DNA of 64,000 nucleotides, taken from Firmicutes bacterium HGW-Firmicutes-14. Lineage in GTDB: Bacteria > Bacillota > Thermincolia > Thermincolales > UBA2595. The stretch covers positions 1 through 64,000 of the forward strand of contig PHAB01000017.1 of the NCBI GenBank assembly GCA_002840275.1, given 5' to 3'. The translations under genes were made by a program, and so were the position numbers. Of the stretch, positions 52,059-61,627 are shown piece after piece; the stretch's first letter is position 1, and each line of letters opens with the position of its first letter. Below the pieces are notes generated by a model. It was given only the letters and a program-made list of their open reading frames with translations, searched no databases and had not been told where the DNA came from.

Positions 52059-52496
52059 ATGTTCATGGGGGAATTTCAGCACACTATAGATGCCAAAGGG
52101 AGACTGATAGTCCCCCAGAAGTTCAGGGATGCTCTCGGGGAAAAGTTTGTTGCCACAAGAGGCCTGGATAACTGCCTTTTTGTTTTTTCCGCAGAAGAAT
52201 GGCAGCTGATGGAGCAAAAACTGAAGACCCTGCCGATGACCAGCAAGGATGCCAGGGCTTTTGTGCGGTTCTTCTTCTCCGGGGCCACCGAATGCGAACT
52301 TGATAAACAGGGAAGGATATTACTCCCGGCAAACCTCAGGGATTATGCCAAACTTGAAAAAGATGTGGTGCTGCTGGGAGCGATCAACCGGGTTGAAATC
52401 TGGAGTAAGGAATCGTGGCAGGAATACAGCAACAATACGGAAGATGCATGTGAGGAAATTGCTGAGAAAATGTTTAACTTTGACCTGGGTATATAA
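52059..52496 (+). CDS. mraZ: Transcriptional regulator MraZ
   Basis: A 145-residue protein of two AbrB-like repeats, beginning [19 protein letters not shown] with the second [16 protein letters not shown]. It forms rings that bind the repeats upstream and repress the division and wall cluster. ATG 52059 is kept because the family usually starts MFMGEY/F; ATG 52065 is possible. Confidence 0.93.
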   Translation: MFMGEFQHTIDAKGRLIVPQKFRDALGEKFVATRGLDNCLFVFSAEEWQLMEQKLKTLPMTSKDARAFVRFFFSGATECELDKQGRILLPANLRDYAKLEKDVVLLGAINRVEIWSKESWQEYSNNTEDACEEIAEKMFNFDLGI

Positions 52497-52518
52497 AAGA
52501 TTAGAAGGTGAAGGCGGG

Positions 52519-53481
52519 ATGAAATTCCACCATGTCCCGGTAATGCTGGACGAAGTTATTATGTACTTAAATCTGCAGCAGGGTGGAACATATGTGGACT
52601 GTACACTGGGTGGAGGCGGGCATACATTAGAGATAATAAAAAAAATTCTGCCCGGTGGCCGGGTCATCGGCATCGACCAGGACCCCAATGCTCTTGAAGC
52701 TGCAAAAAAGACACTGGAAGAGTACAGAGAAAATATCACTTTTGTCCATGGGAATTTTTACAGGTTAAGAGAAATTGCGGCAGAGCTCCGACTAGGACAG
52801 GCAGACGGGGTCCTTTTTGACCTCGGCGTTTCTTCTCACCAGTTGGATGAGGGTGAACGCGGTTTCAGTTATAGGTTTGACGCCCCCCTGGATATGAGGA
52901 TGAATCCCGGGGACCCGGTAACGGCAGAAAAGCTTGTGAATGAACTGACAGAAGAAGAACTTGCAGCAATTCTTTCAGAATACGGGGAAGAGCGCTGGGC
53001 CAAGCGAATAGCGGCGTTTATCGCAGGACAGAGGGAGAACCGGCCTATCCGCACAACGGGAGAACTGGTAGAAATAATCAAAAAAGCTATTCCGGCCGGC
53101 GCCCGGCGGGAGGGACCGCACCCGGCAAAAAGGACTTTTCAGGCCCTGAGGATTGCTGTCAATGATGAACTAAACAGGTTTGCCGAAGCCCTGAAAGGGG
53201 CGATAGATATCCTTAAACCCGGCGGCCGGGTTTGTGTAATATCATTTCACTCCCTGGAGGACAGGATAACCAAGGAGGTTTTCCGGGAAGCGGCCAGGAC
53301 ATGTATCTGCCCTCCGGAAATGCCTGTCTGCAGGTGTGATAAACAAAAGCTGGTAAGGATTATAACCGGAAAACCGGTACTGTCCCGACCGGATGAAATT
53401 ACGGCCAACCCCCGGGCCAGGAGCGCGAAGCTGAGAGTGGCTGAGAAGCGCCAGGTTCTAAACGACAGGAAGGATGAATAA
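52519..53481 (+). CDS. rsmH: 16S rRNA (cytosine(1402)-N(4))-methyltransferase RsmH
   Basis: A 320-residue methyltransferase: HVPVMLDEV, DCTLGGGGHT (SAM site), GIDQDPNALEAA, LFDLGVSSHQLDE and CVISFHSLEDRITK. It methylates C1402 in the ribosomal P site. ATG 52519 follows AAGGCGGG. A longer frame from 52249 would run inside mraZ and was rejected. Confidence 0.95.
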   Translation: MKFHHVPVMLDEVIMYLNLQQGGTYVDCTLGGGGHTLEIIKKILPGGRVIGIDQDPNALEAAKKTLEEYRENITFVHGNFYRLREIAAELRLGQADGVLFDLGVSSHQLDEGERGFSYRFDAPLDMRMNPGDPVTAEKLVNELTEEELAAILSEYGEERWAKRIAAFIAGQRENRPIRTTGELVEIIKKAIPAGARREGPHPAKRTFQALRIAVNDELNRFAEALKGAIDILKPGGRVCVISFHSLEDRITKEVFREAARTCICPPEMPVCRCDKQKLVRIITGKPVLSRPDEITANPRARSAKLRVAEKRQVLNDRKDE

Positions 53482-53483
53482 GT

Positions 53484-53972
53484 TTGTTAGTAGCCAAAGA
53501 ACGCTTCGACTACCAATATCATCCGCAGGAACGATCCGGCAGGCGGGTTCAGACCAGACGGGTACACAGAACGGGAATTAAAACCAAGGTGGTCTACTGT
53601 ACTATTGTGCTGGTAACCTTATGCCTGGCCTTTTTAGTCGCTTCCAGGCAGGCACAGATTGCTTCAACCGGGTATGATATTCTGGCCCTGAAGAAACAAC
53701 TGCAGATAATTAACCTGGAAAACCAGAGCCTCCAGCGCAGGGTTGATGAATTTCAATCCCTTGAGCATATCGAATATGTAGCGACCGTCAGGCTGGGAAT
53801 GCAAAAACCGGAGTTGGCCGAAGGAGTTCAGTTTGTCCCTGTCGAATACTCAAAAGCCGGAACCGGGGGAACTGTGGGAATAGCTTCTGCTGATGAAACT
53901 GAAGAGATTCCACAGGCAGAACAAAAACGAAATTCTCTGGTTCAGGCTCTGGCACAACTTATCAACGGCTGA
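53484..53972 (+). CDS. ftsL: Cell division protein FtsL
   Basis: A 162-residue bitopic protein: basic cytoplasmic N terminus (GRRVQTRRVHRTGIKTK), one helix (VVYCTIVLVTLCLAFLVA) and a leucine-zipper-like coiled coil (LKKQLQIINLENQSLQRRVDEF). Position between rsmH and the class B PBP supports FtsL. TTG 53484 begins two bases after the rsmH stop. The C-terminal tail is longer than usual. Confidence 0.85.
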   Translation: MLVAKERFDYQYHPQERSGRRVQTRRVHRTGIKTKVVYCTIVLVTLCLAFLVASRQAQIASTGYDILALKKQLQIINLENQSLQRRVDEFQSLEHIEYVATVRLGMQKPELAEGVQFVPVEYSKAGTGGTVGIASADETEEIPQAEQKRNSLVQALAQLING

Positions 53973-54033
53973 CCGGGGATAAACCGGACGGAGTTGAAGC
54001 AACCGATAAGATTAACAGAGGGGTTGACTTCAA

Positions 54034-56163
54034 GTGAGCGCCACTAACATAATAATCAGGAAACGTATTACCAGGCTTTTTCTAGTTGTCGGAACAATCT
54101 TGATTCTGCTTATCGGTAGGCTGGCGTGGATACAGTTTGTCCGGGGTGAGGAACTGAGGGAAAAGGCGTTGGCCAACCGGATGGATGATATACCGGTCCC
54201 TGCCACAAGGGGAACTATATATGACAGGAATGGTCGAGAGCTGGTGGTTAGCATCAGCTCCGATTCTATTTGTGCCTTTCCCCCGGTGGTAAAGAGCGGG
54301 GATGCCGAAAAGACTGCGCGCGAGCTTGCCCGCATCCTGGATTTGGAATATGATGATGTCTATAAAAGAATCACCAAAAACACCAATTTTGAATATGTCC
54401 AGCGGAAGGTAGATATTGAGAAAAGCAAGGAGATACGGGATTTAAACCTTACAGGGATAGACATAATTGAAGAAAGCCAGCGTTCATACAGTAAGGGGAA
54501 GTTTGCTTCCCATATCCTGGGCTTTGTGGGTATGGACAATGCTGGGCTTGACGGTATTGAACTGAAGTTAAACAAGGAACTGGCGGGTATCCCTGGAAGG
54601 ATTATTACGGAAAAAGACGCCAGGGGCAGGGAAATTCCCCAGGCTCTTCACGAACATGAAGAACCGGTCCCGGGCAATAATATTTATCTTACACTTGATG
54701 AAACGATACAGTACTTTGCGGAGAGGGAACTGGATAATGTGATGGCCCAGTATCAGCCGAAAGGTGCAACTGTAATAGTCATGGAACCCCGGACCGGCGC
54801 TGTTCTGGCCATGGCCAACAGGCCGGACTATGAACCTGCCGAATATGGTACAACCCCGGCTGAAAACAGACGTAATATGGCAATCCAGTTTAATTATGAG
54901 CCAGGGTCCACATTCAAGGTAATTCCAGCCGCGTCAGCCTTGGAAGAAGGGGTTGTTAAACCGGAGAGCAGGTTTTATGACAAGGGTTATGCTGTGGTTG
55001 GAGACAGGAAGATAAAATGCTGGAGGTTCCCACGAACTCATGGTTCCCAGTCCTTTGAGGAAGTAGTGATGAATTCCTGCAACCCCGGTTTTGTGGAAAT
55101 TGGACTTGACCTGGGAGAGGAAAGATTTTACCAGTACATAAGAGCCTTTGGCTTCGGGCGGAAGACAGGAATTGACCTTCCCGGTGAGGCAACGGGGATT
55201 TTAATCCCTGAAAAAGACATCAAACCCATCAATATTGCGACAATTTCTATTGGGCAATCCATATCTGTCACTCCGATTCAGCTTATCACTGCCGTTTCAG
55301 CCCTGGCCAACGACGGCTTGCTTATGAAACCCCGGCTGGTCAACAAGATTACTGACAGCAGTGGGAAAGTAGTCCGTACAGAAGAGCCTGAACCTGTCAG
55401 GCAGGTGGTATCCAAATCCACTGCCAGGCAGCTGGCCGGGATACTGGAGAAGGTTGTCAACTCCGGAACCGGCAGGAATGCATACCTGGAAGGCTTCCGG
55501 GTCGCCGGCAAGACCGGTACAGCCCAGAAGGCCGGTCCCGGTGGGTATGTGGAAGGACGTTATGTTGCATCTTTTGCCGGTTTTGCTCCTGCAGACGACC
55601 CGCAGGTAGCGATACTGGTTGTAATTGATGAACCTCAGGGTGGGATTTATTACGGGGGCCAGATTGCAGCCCCGGTGTTTAAAAACCTGGCAAAAGATAT
55701 ACTCCGTTACCTCAACGTAACTCCCGAACTGAGTGAGGAAGAAATTAAAAACAGGTCCGATCAGGCAGAGGTCCTCGTTCCGGATGTCGTAAACATGTCC
55801 CTTGAGGATGCCCAGGATATTCTGCGGGAAGCAGGGCTTAAGGCGAGGATAGAGGGTGAAGGATCGTGGGTTGTTGAACAGCAGCCAAAGGGAGGGATAA
55901 GATTCCCGGCCGGTTCCCAGGTCCTTATTTACCTGGGGGATAAGGGGGGCACTGTGCCAAACGGCCAGGAGGTCACTATGCCTGATTTGACAGGGCTGAC
56001 TATGAGAGAGGCAGGGCAGCTGCTGGGGCGCCTCGGCCTGCAGATAAACGCCGTGGGAACGGGTTTGGTTTCCGAACAAAAGACCGCGCCGGGTACCAAA
56101 CTGAAATCAGGTTCCACGGTAACAGTGGTATTTACACCCCAGGTCCCTGAACCGTCTCCATAA
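54034..56163 (+). CDS. spoVD: Class B penicillin-binding protein, SpoVD-like, with two PASTA domains
   Basis: A 709-residue transpeptidase. An N-terminal helix is followed by the PBP dimerisation domain (ATRGTIYDRNGRELV), the transpeptidase domain with GSTFKV, NSCNPGF and KTGTAQ, and two C-terminal PASTA repeats (PDVVNMSLEDAQDILREAGL, MPDLTGLTMREAGQLLGRLG). SpoVD makes spore cortex and PBP2B acts in division; both have this layout. As the only such gene in the cluster it may serve division too. GTG 54034 follows AGAGGGG. Confidence 0.9.
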   Translation: MSATNIIIRKRITRLFLVVGTILILLIGRLAWIQFVRGEELREKALANRMDDIPVPATRGTIYDRNGRELVVSISSDSICAFPPVVKSGDAEKTARELARILDLEYDDVYKRITKNTNFEYVQRKVDIEKSKEIRDLNLTGIDIIEESQRSYSKGKFASHILGFVGMDNAGLDGIELKLNKELAGIPGRIITEKDARGREIPQALHEHEEPVPGNNIYLTLDETIQYFAERELDNVMAQYQPKGATVIVMEPRTGAVLAMANRPDYEPAEYGTTPAENRRNMAIQFNYEPGSTFKVIPAASALEEGVVKPESRFYDKGYAVVGDRKIKCWRFPRTHGSQSFEEVVMNSCNPGFVEIGLDLGEERFYQYIRAFGFGRKTGIDLPGEATGILIPEKDIKPINIATISIGQSISVTPIQLITAVSALANDGLLMKPRLVNKITDSSGKVVRTEEPEPVRQVVSKSTARQLAGILEKVVNSGTGRNAYLEGFRVAGKTGTAQKAGPGGYVEGRYVASFAGFAPADDPQVAILVVIDEPQGGIYYGGQIAAPVFKNLAKDILRYLNVTPELSEEEIKNRSDQAEVLVPDVVNMSLEDAQDILREAGLKARIEGEGSWVVEQQPKGGIRFPAGSQVLIYLGDKGGTVPNGQEVTMPDLTGLTMREAGQLLGRLGLQINAVGTGLVSEQKTAPGTKLKSGSTVTVVFTPQVPEPSP

Positions 56164-56174
56164 GTTTTTTCTGA

Positions 56175-56205
56175 CGGGATTGATGTATTTTTACATCCAA
56201 TCCCG
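56175..56205 (+). promoter_or_regulatory. Hairpin between spoVD and murE
   Basis: CGGGATTG (56175-56182) and CAATCCCG (56198-56205) form a perfect 8-bp stem, extended by ATGTA with TACAT. Only weak T richness follows. It may be a partial terminator or mRNA-stability element. Confidence 0.45.
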
Positions 56206-56267
56206 CTGCATATTTATGGATAATATGGTTGACTGTTGCCAATAATAGAGCCAAACGGGAGGTTATC

Positions 56268-57764
56268 ATGAAAACCCTCAGGGAATTGATTAAGGATATA
56301 GATGTATATGAAAAAAAGGGGGATCTTGACATCAAAGTCCCTGGAATAGCCTATGATTCCAGGAAGGTTAAACCAGGTGACGTATTTGTCTGTATTGAGG
56401 GTTTTAAAACTGACGGCCATAACTATGTTTCTCCGGCCCTGGCCAATGGCGCTGCTGCGGTTGTAGCCAGGAAGCCGGTAGACGTTCCAGGGGGGATACC
56501 CCTTGTCATTGCCGGGGATACCAGGAAGGCCCTGGCCATGATGGGTGCGGCTTTTACCGGTCATCCTTCCGGGAAACTGACTATGGTAGGAATAACCGGG
56601 ACCAACGGAAAGACAACCACAACTTACCTGGTGGAAAGTGTATTTAGGGAACAGGGGTACAAGGTCGGGCTTATTGGGACCATAATCAACAAAATCGGTG
56701 ACCGGGTTTTTCCTGTAACCAATACCACTCCTGAATCCCTGGACCTGCAGGTCCTGCTAAAAGACATGCTGGACAGCGGTGTGACCCATGTGGTGATGGA
56801 GGTTTCTTCCCATGCCCTGGAACTCGGACGGACTGCCGGGGTGGAATTTGATACCGCTGTTTTTACAAACATCACTCAGGACCACCTGGATTTCCATGAA
56901 ACAATGGACAATTACCTGGCGGCCAAGAAAAAGCTGTTTGAAGGGCTGGGAAAATATTCTGAGAAAAAACGGCAGAAATACGGTATTATTAATATAGATG
57001 ACCCCAGAGCGGACAGCCTCATTAAAGCAACCACGGGCAGGGCTGTGACTTACGGGGTAGAAAATGAATGTGATGTAAGGGCCCGGAACATTCATCTCAG
57101 ATCTGACCGGGCAGCCTTTGACGTAGCCACCCCTGAAGGGGAGTTGTTCCTGGAAATCCATCTCCCGGGCATGTTTAATGTATATAATTCATTGGCGGCA
57201 CTGACTGTGGGCCTGATGGAAGGGATGGGGAAAGACTCTGTAAAAAAAGCCCTGGAAGCAGTCAAAGGTGTGCCGGGGCGGATGGAAAAGGTTGAAGAGG
57301 GCCAGGATTTTATGGTGTTGGTGGATTATGCCCACACCCCGGACGGCCTGGAAAACATAATCAGGGCAGCCAGGCAGTTTGCCGAGGGCAGGGTCATTAC
57401 GGTTTTCGGGTGCGGGGGAGACCGGGACAGGACCAAAAGGCCGGTCATGGGAAAAATATCAGCCGGTTTGAGTGATTATACAATACTGACCTCTGACAAT
57501 CCCCGGACTGAGGAACCTATCTCGATTATTTCCCAGATTGAAGAGGGTGTCAGGAGGACCGCTGACCGGTCCCGGTACTCGATAATTCCTGACCGCCGGG
57601 AAGCCATTGCCCACGCTGTCGGGATGGCTGAACCGGGTGATGTAATCCTCATCGCAGGCAAAGGACATGAGACATACCAGATAGTCAATGACCAGGTGCT
57701 GCACTTTGACGACAGGGAAGTCGCCAGGGAGGCTTTGAGAGATTTGACCCTAGCGTCCCAATAG
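56268..57764 (+). CDS. murE: UDP-MurNAc-L-Ala-D-Glu:meso-DAP ligase MurE
   Basis: A 498-residue Mur ligase. It has the substrate-binding N-terminal domain, the P-loop GITGTNGKTTTTYL, HALELGR, TNITQDHLDFH and the C-terminal DNPRTEEP. The DNPR motif selects meso-diaminopimelate, so the peptidoglycan should be of the DAP type. ATG 56268 follows CGGGAGG. An upstream in-frame start at 56229 was rejected. Confidence 0.95.
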   Translation: MKTLRELIKDIDVYEKKGDLDIKVPGIAYDSRKVKPGDVFVCIEGFKTDGHNYVSPALANGAAAVVARKPVDVPGGIPLVIAGDTRKALAMMGAAFTGHPSGKLTMVGITGTNGKTTTTYLVESVFREQGYKVGLIGTIINKIGDRVFPVTNTTPESLDLQVLLKDMLDSGVTHVVMEVSSHALELGRTAGVEFDTAVFTNITQDHLDFHETMDNYLAAKKKLFEGLGKYSEKKRQKYGIINIDDPRADSLIKATTGRAVTYGVENECDVRARNIHLRSDRAAFDVATPEGELFLEIHLPGMFNVYNSLAALTVGLMEGMGKDSVKKALEAVKGVPGRMEKVEEGQDFMVLVDYAHTPDGLENIIRAARQFAEGRVITVFGCGGDRDRTKRPVMGKISAGLSDYTILTSDNPRTEEPISIISQIEEGVRRTADRSRYSIIPDRREAIAHAVGMAEPGDVILIAGKGHETYQIVNDQVLHFDDREVAREALRDLTLASQ

Positions 57765-57791
57765 GGATGATTGGACTGGAGTGTTAGATAC

Positions 57792-59174
57792 ATGAAAGCA
57801 TTCACAGTGAGGGAAATAACTGAAGCTGTATCAGGTAAACTGATTCAGGGGAACCCTGCTGCGGTTTTGAACAGGGTTTCTACCGACACAAGACAGATAA
57901 ACAGGGGTGACCTGTTTTTTGCCCTGGCAGGGGAGCGTTTTGATGCCCATGATTTTATTGACCGGGCTATGGCAGAAGAGGCGGGCGGGCTGGTTGTCAG
58001 CCGCCGGGTAGAAACCGGTTCCTGGCAGGGGCCGGTTGTCCTGGTGGAAGACACCCTGAAAGCCCTGCAGGCGCTGGCAGGGAATAACCGGAAACACTTC
58101 ACCGGACCGGTAATCGGAGTGACGGGGAGCAATGGCAAAACCACTACCAAGGACATGATTTCATCGGTCCTGGAGAGGAAGTATAAGACCCTTAAAACCC
58201 CCGGAAACCTGAATAACGAAATCGGTCTACCCCTGACCCTGCTGGAGTTAAATCATGATTACGGGGCAGCAGTCCTGGAGATGGGTATGAGGGCCCCTGG
58301 GGAAATAGACCTTCTGGCCGCAATTGCTCTTCCCACTGGAGCGGTGATAACTAATATCGGGGAAACCCATCTGGAGAGGCTTGGGTCTGTTGAAAATATT
58401 GCCCGGGCTAAGGGAGAGATACTTGACCATATTGATGAACATGGGTTTGCTGTCCTAAACGGAGATGACCGCCTGGCCCGCGGACAGGCTGCCCGGTGCC
58501 GGGGAAAAGTGGTATATTACGGACTGGGCGGAGATGTTGAAATATCAGCCAGGGGCTTAAGCTCTTTAGGAGAAAAAGGGATGTCTTTCACTGCTGTTAC
58601 CCCGGTCGGGGATGTGAAGATAAACCTCCCTGTTCCCGGCAGGCATAATGTGATAAATGCCCTTGCCGCTGTTGGTGTAGGAATTAAGACCGGTGTTCCG
58701 CTGGAAGAAATAAAGGAAGGGCTGGAAAGCACCAGGCTGACATCCATGCGCCTGGAGATAATCGAAACCGGAAGAGCTACCGTGATTAATGATTCCTATA
58801 ATGCTAACCCGGCGTCGGTAAAGGCTGCATTGCAGATACTGGATGACTTGGGGAGAGAGCGCAGAAAAATTGCTATCCTTGGGGACATGTTCGAGCTGGG
58901 ACGCCGGGCCGCGGAAGGGCACCGGGAAGTTGGGGAAGAAGCTGCCGCCAGAAAAGTTGATATACTGGTTACTGTAGGTACACTGGCCAGGGAAATTGCC
59001 CTGGGAGCGGGGATGGCCGAATCACCGCCGGCAGAGATTATTAGTTTTAACAGCAGGTCGGAAGCTGTCAGCATGCTGGATAAGCTGGTGAGACAGGGTG
59101 ACGTGGTCCTGGTAAAGGGATCCCGGGGTATGAAAATGGAAGAGATTACCCGGAGCCTGGAGGAACTTACGTAA
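57792..59174 (+). CDS. murF: UDP-MurNAc-tripeptide--D-Ala-D-Ala ligase MurF
   Basis: A 460-residue Mur ligase with GVTGSNGKTTTKDMI, TPGNLNNEIGLPLTLL, INDSYNANPASVKAAL and AILGDMFELG. It adds D-Ala-D-Ala, finishing the UDP-MurNAc-pentapeptide in the cytosol. ATG 57792 (MKAFTV) is the likely start, 27 bases after murE; the upstream ATG 57771 is close to the murE stop. Confidence 0.95.
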   Translation: MKAFTVREITEAVSGKLIQGNPAAVLNRVSTDTRQINRGDLFFALAGERFDAHDFIDRAMAEEAGGLVVSRRVETGSWQGPVVLVEDTLKALQALAGNNRKHFTGPVIGVTGSNGKTTTKDMISSVLERKYKTLKTPGNLNNEIGLPLTLLELNHDYGAAVLEMGMRAPGEIDLLAAIALPTGAVITNIGETHLERLGSVENIARAKGEILDHIDEHGFAVLNGDDRLARGQAARCRGKVVYYGLGGDVEISARGLSSLGEKGMSFTAVTPVGDVKINLPVPGRHNVINALAAVGVGIKTGVPLEEIKEGLESTRLTSMRLEIIETGRATVINDSYNANPASVKAALQILDDLGRERRKIAILGDMFELGRRAAEGHREVGEEAAARKVDILVTVGTLAREIALGAGMAESPPAEIISFNSRSEAVSMLDKLVRQGDVVLVKGSRGMKMEEITRSLEELT

Positions 59175-59204
59175 ATGAGGCACATGTAATAGGGGGAGAA
59201 TAAG

Positions 59205-60173
59205 TTGAATGATATATTGTACGGATTTGCAGCGGCTTTACTGGTTTCGCTGCTGATAGGACCGGTCCTTATCCCCGCCTTGTATAAAATGAAGTTCGGG
59301 CAGTATATAAGGGAAGATGGACCGGAAAGGCATTTCCGGAAGGCAGGAACACCCACCCTGGGAGGGTGGATATTCCTCGCCGGTGCCGGTGCGGGAACTC
59401 TTATGTTTGCCCAAAAAAGCGGTGAGGTTCTGCTTGTCCTTGGTACAACCCTTGGCTTCGGTATTATTGGATTTATTGACGATTATCTTAAAATAGTTCT
59501 GAAACGTTCCCTGGGGCTGCGGGCCAGGCAGAAGCTTGCCGGACAATTTGGGCTGGCGGTTATAGCTGCTGTCACAGCAGTTTTTTTCCTGGACAGGGGG
59601 ACAGATATTATTATCCCATTTACAGGATACAGGTGGGATTTGGGGCTTGTACTTTACCTGATTTTTTCTACCCTGGTAACAGTGAGTACTGTTAATGCCG
59701 TTAACCTTACAGATGGGTTGGACGGACTGGCGGCAGGTTCGATGACAGTTTCGGCTTCTGCCTTTGTATTTATATGCCTGATGATGGGTAAACCTATAAG
59801 TGATACGGCGGTCTTTGCCGCGGCGCTCGCGGGAAGCTGCCTTGGATTCCTCAGGTTTAATATTTATCCTGCCAGGGTTTTTATGGGGGATACCGGTTCC
59901 CTGGCCCTGGGCGGTGCCCTTGCTGCCCTCGCCATGGTGACACGGACTGAACTCTTTGTACCCCTGATCGGGATTGTTTATACGGTGGAAACCTTGTCGG
60001 TAATTATACAGGTTATTTCATTTAAGACAACAGGTAAAAGGGTTTTCCGGATGAGCCCGCTGCACCATCATTATGAGCTGGCAGGATGGTCTGAACGGAA
60101 GGTGGTCAGGGCCTTTTGGCTTGTTTCACTGGCCGGTGCCCTGATAGGTATCCTTGGGTTATACAATGCCTGA
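59205..60173 (+). CDS. mraY: Phospho-MurNAc-pentapeptide transferase MraY
   Basis: A 322-residue protein with ten membrane helices. It transfers phospho-MurNAc-pentapeptide to undecaprenyl phosphate, making lipid I. Key motifs: FIDDYLK (catalytic Asp pair), NAVNLTDGLDGLAAG, FMGDTGSLALG and SPLHHHYEL. TTG 59205 follows AGGGGGAG. Confidence 0.95.
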   Translation: MNDILYGFAAALLVSLLIGPVLIPALYKMKFGQYIREDGPERHFRKAGTPTLGGWIFLAGAGAGTLMFAQKSGEVLLVLGTTLGFGIIGFIDDYLKIVLKRSLGLRARQKLAGQFGLAVIAAVTAVFFLDRGTDIIIPFTGYRWDLGLVLYLIFSTLVTVSTVNAVNLTDGLDGLAAGSMTVSASAFVFICLMMGKPISDTAVFAAALAGSCLGFLRFNIYPARVFMGDTGSLALGGALAALAMVTRTELFVPLIGIVYTVETLSVIIQVISFKTTGKRVFRMSPLHHHYELAGWSERKVVRAFWLVSLAGALIGILGLYNA

Positions 60174-60244
60174 CAGGAAATGAAATGGGATAATACCGAT
60201 AAGAATATTATCTGTGGTACGGGAGAAAGCAGGGAAAGAATAAA

Positions 60245-61621
60245 ATGGCTGCTGAAGAAAAAGGATTAATTGTTAGTGACAAGAGAGTCATGGTAGTGGG
60301 CATTGCCCGCAGCGGAATTGCGGTTGCCAGGTTCCTTTCCTTGAAAGGGACTAAAGTGGTGCTGGTTGACAGAAAGACCAAAGAGGAGCTGGGTACGGCT
60401 CTCCGGGATATCCCCGGTGATGTTGCTGTATTTGCAGGTCAGTATCCTGATTTCAATCCGGGCGACTACGATTTTTTAGTGGTCAGCCCCGGTGTCCCGC
60501 TAACCATTCCACCTGTCAGGCGGGCCTTTGATCTTGGCATCCCGGTATTCAGCGAACTTGAGCTGGCTTACCGGTTTGCCGGTTCTCCGATAGTGGCTGT
60601 CACCGGGACAAACGGGAAGACAACAACCACCACCCTGGTGGGTGAGATATTCCGGAGATCCGGGAGAAATGTTTGTGTGGGCGGCAATATCGGTATCCCG
60701 CTGGCCCTTGAAGTGGAAAAGTACGGCTCGGGGGACATAATCGTGGCTGAGGTGTCCAGTTTCCAGCTGGAGTGTATAGATAAATTCAAACCGAGGGTGG
60801 CAGTACTCCTGAACCTGACTCCTGACCACCTGGACAGGCATGGGACAATGGAAAACTACCTGGCTGCAAAGGCCAGGATATTTGCAAACCAGAACAGGGA
60901 CGATTTTACCGTACTTAATTATGATGATTCGGATATCGCTGCCCTTAAAGACAAAACGGCGGGGAAAGTAATATTTTTCAGCCGCAGGCATAAGCTTGAA
61001 GAAGGAATATTTGTTGAGGACGGGCAAATTACGGCAAAAATTGCCGAAACTGAAGAACGTATTTGCCCGGCGGGGGAAGTGTTCATTAAGGGCGCCCACA
61101 ACCTGGAAAACGCACTGGCGGCTGTTGCGGCCTCTTACATAATGGGGGTCCCGGCAGCGATTATCAGGAAAGTCCTGGCAACCTTCCGGGGAGTGGCCCA
61201 CAGGCTGGAATTAGTGGCTGAGATAGGTGGGGTCAAGTTTATAAATGACTCCAAGGGAACGAACCCTGATGCCTCAATAAAAGCCCTCGAAGCTTATGAT
61301 GAACCCATAGTGCTTCTGGCCGGCGGGCAGAATAAGGGAAGCGATTTTTCCGCATTTGCCGGGAAGGTGAAAGAAAAGGTCCGTTTACTGATAGTACTGG
61401 GGGAGTGCCGGCAGGAGATCAGGGAAGCGGTGGAAAAGACAGGGTTCCAATCCGTTTTGGAAGCCGGGACCTTTGAAGATGCGGTAAAAATGGCGGCCGC
61501 AGAGGCCAGGCCGGGAGAAATTGTGCTTCTTTCACCGGCTTGTGCCAGTTGGGATATGTTCAAAAACTTCGAGGAGAGAGGGGAACGTTTCAAGGAAATA
61601 GTTTTGAGCCTAAGGAGGTAG
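60245..61621 (+). CDS. murD: UDP-MurNAc-L-alanine--D-glutamate ligase MurD
   Basis: A 458-residue Mur ligase. Near the start is VVGIARSGIAVARFL, then VVSPGVPLT, the P-loop AVTGTNGKTTTTTLV, NLTPDHLDRHG and INDSKGTNPDASIKAL. It adds D-Glu to UDP-MurNAc-L-Ala. ATG 60245 follows a weak AGGGAAAG, after a 71-base gap. It is four bases from the next start. Confidence 0.95.
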   Translation: MAAEEKGLIVSDKRVMVVGIARSGIAVARFLSLKGTKVVLVDRKTKEELGTALRDIPGDVAVFAGQYPDFNPGDYDFLVVSPGVPLTIPPVRRAFDLGIPVFSELELAYRFAGSPIVAVTGTNGKTTTTTLVGEIFRRSGRNVCVGGNIGIPLALEVEKYGSGDIIVAEVSSFQLECIDKFKPRVAVLLNLTPDHLDRHGTMENYLAAKARIFANQNRDDFTVLNYDDSDIAALKDKTAGKVIFFSRRHKLEEGIFVEDGQITAKIAETEERICPAGEVFIKGAHNLENALAAVAASYIMGVPAAIIRKVLATFRGVAHRLELVAEIGGVKFINDSKGTNPDASIKALEAYDEPIVLLAGGQNKGSDFSAFAGKVKEKVRLLIVLGECRQEIREAVEKTGFQSVLEAGTFEDAVKMAAAEARPGEIVLLSPACASWDMFKNFEERGERFKEIVLSLRR

Positions 61622-61627
61622 TTCTTT

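Noticed and set aside
52249-52518. N-terminal extension of rsmH into mraZ
   Set aside because: The RsmH family starts at MKFHHVPV, which has its own ribosome-binding site; the extension is mraZ read in another frame.
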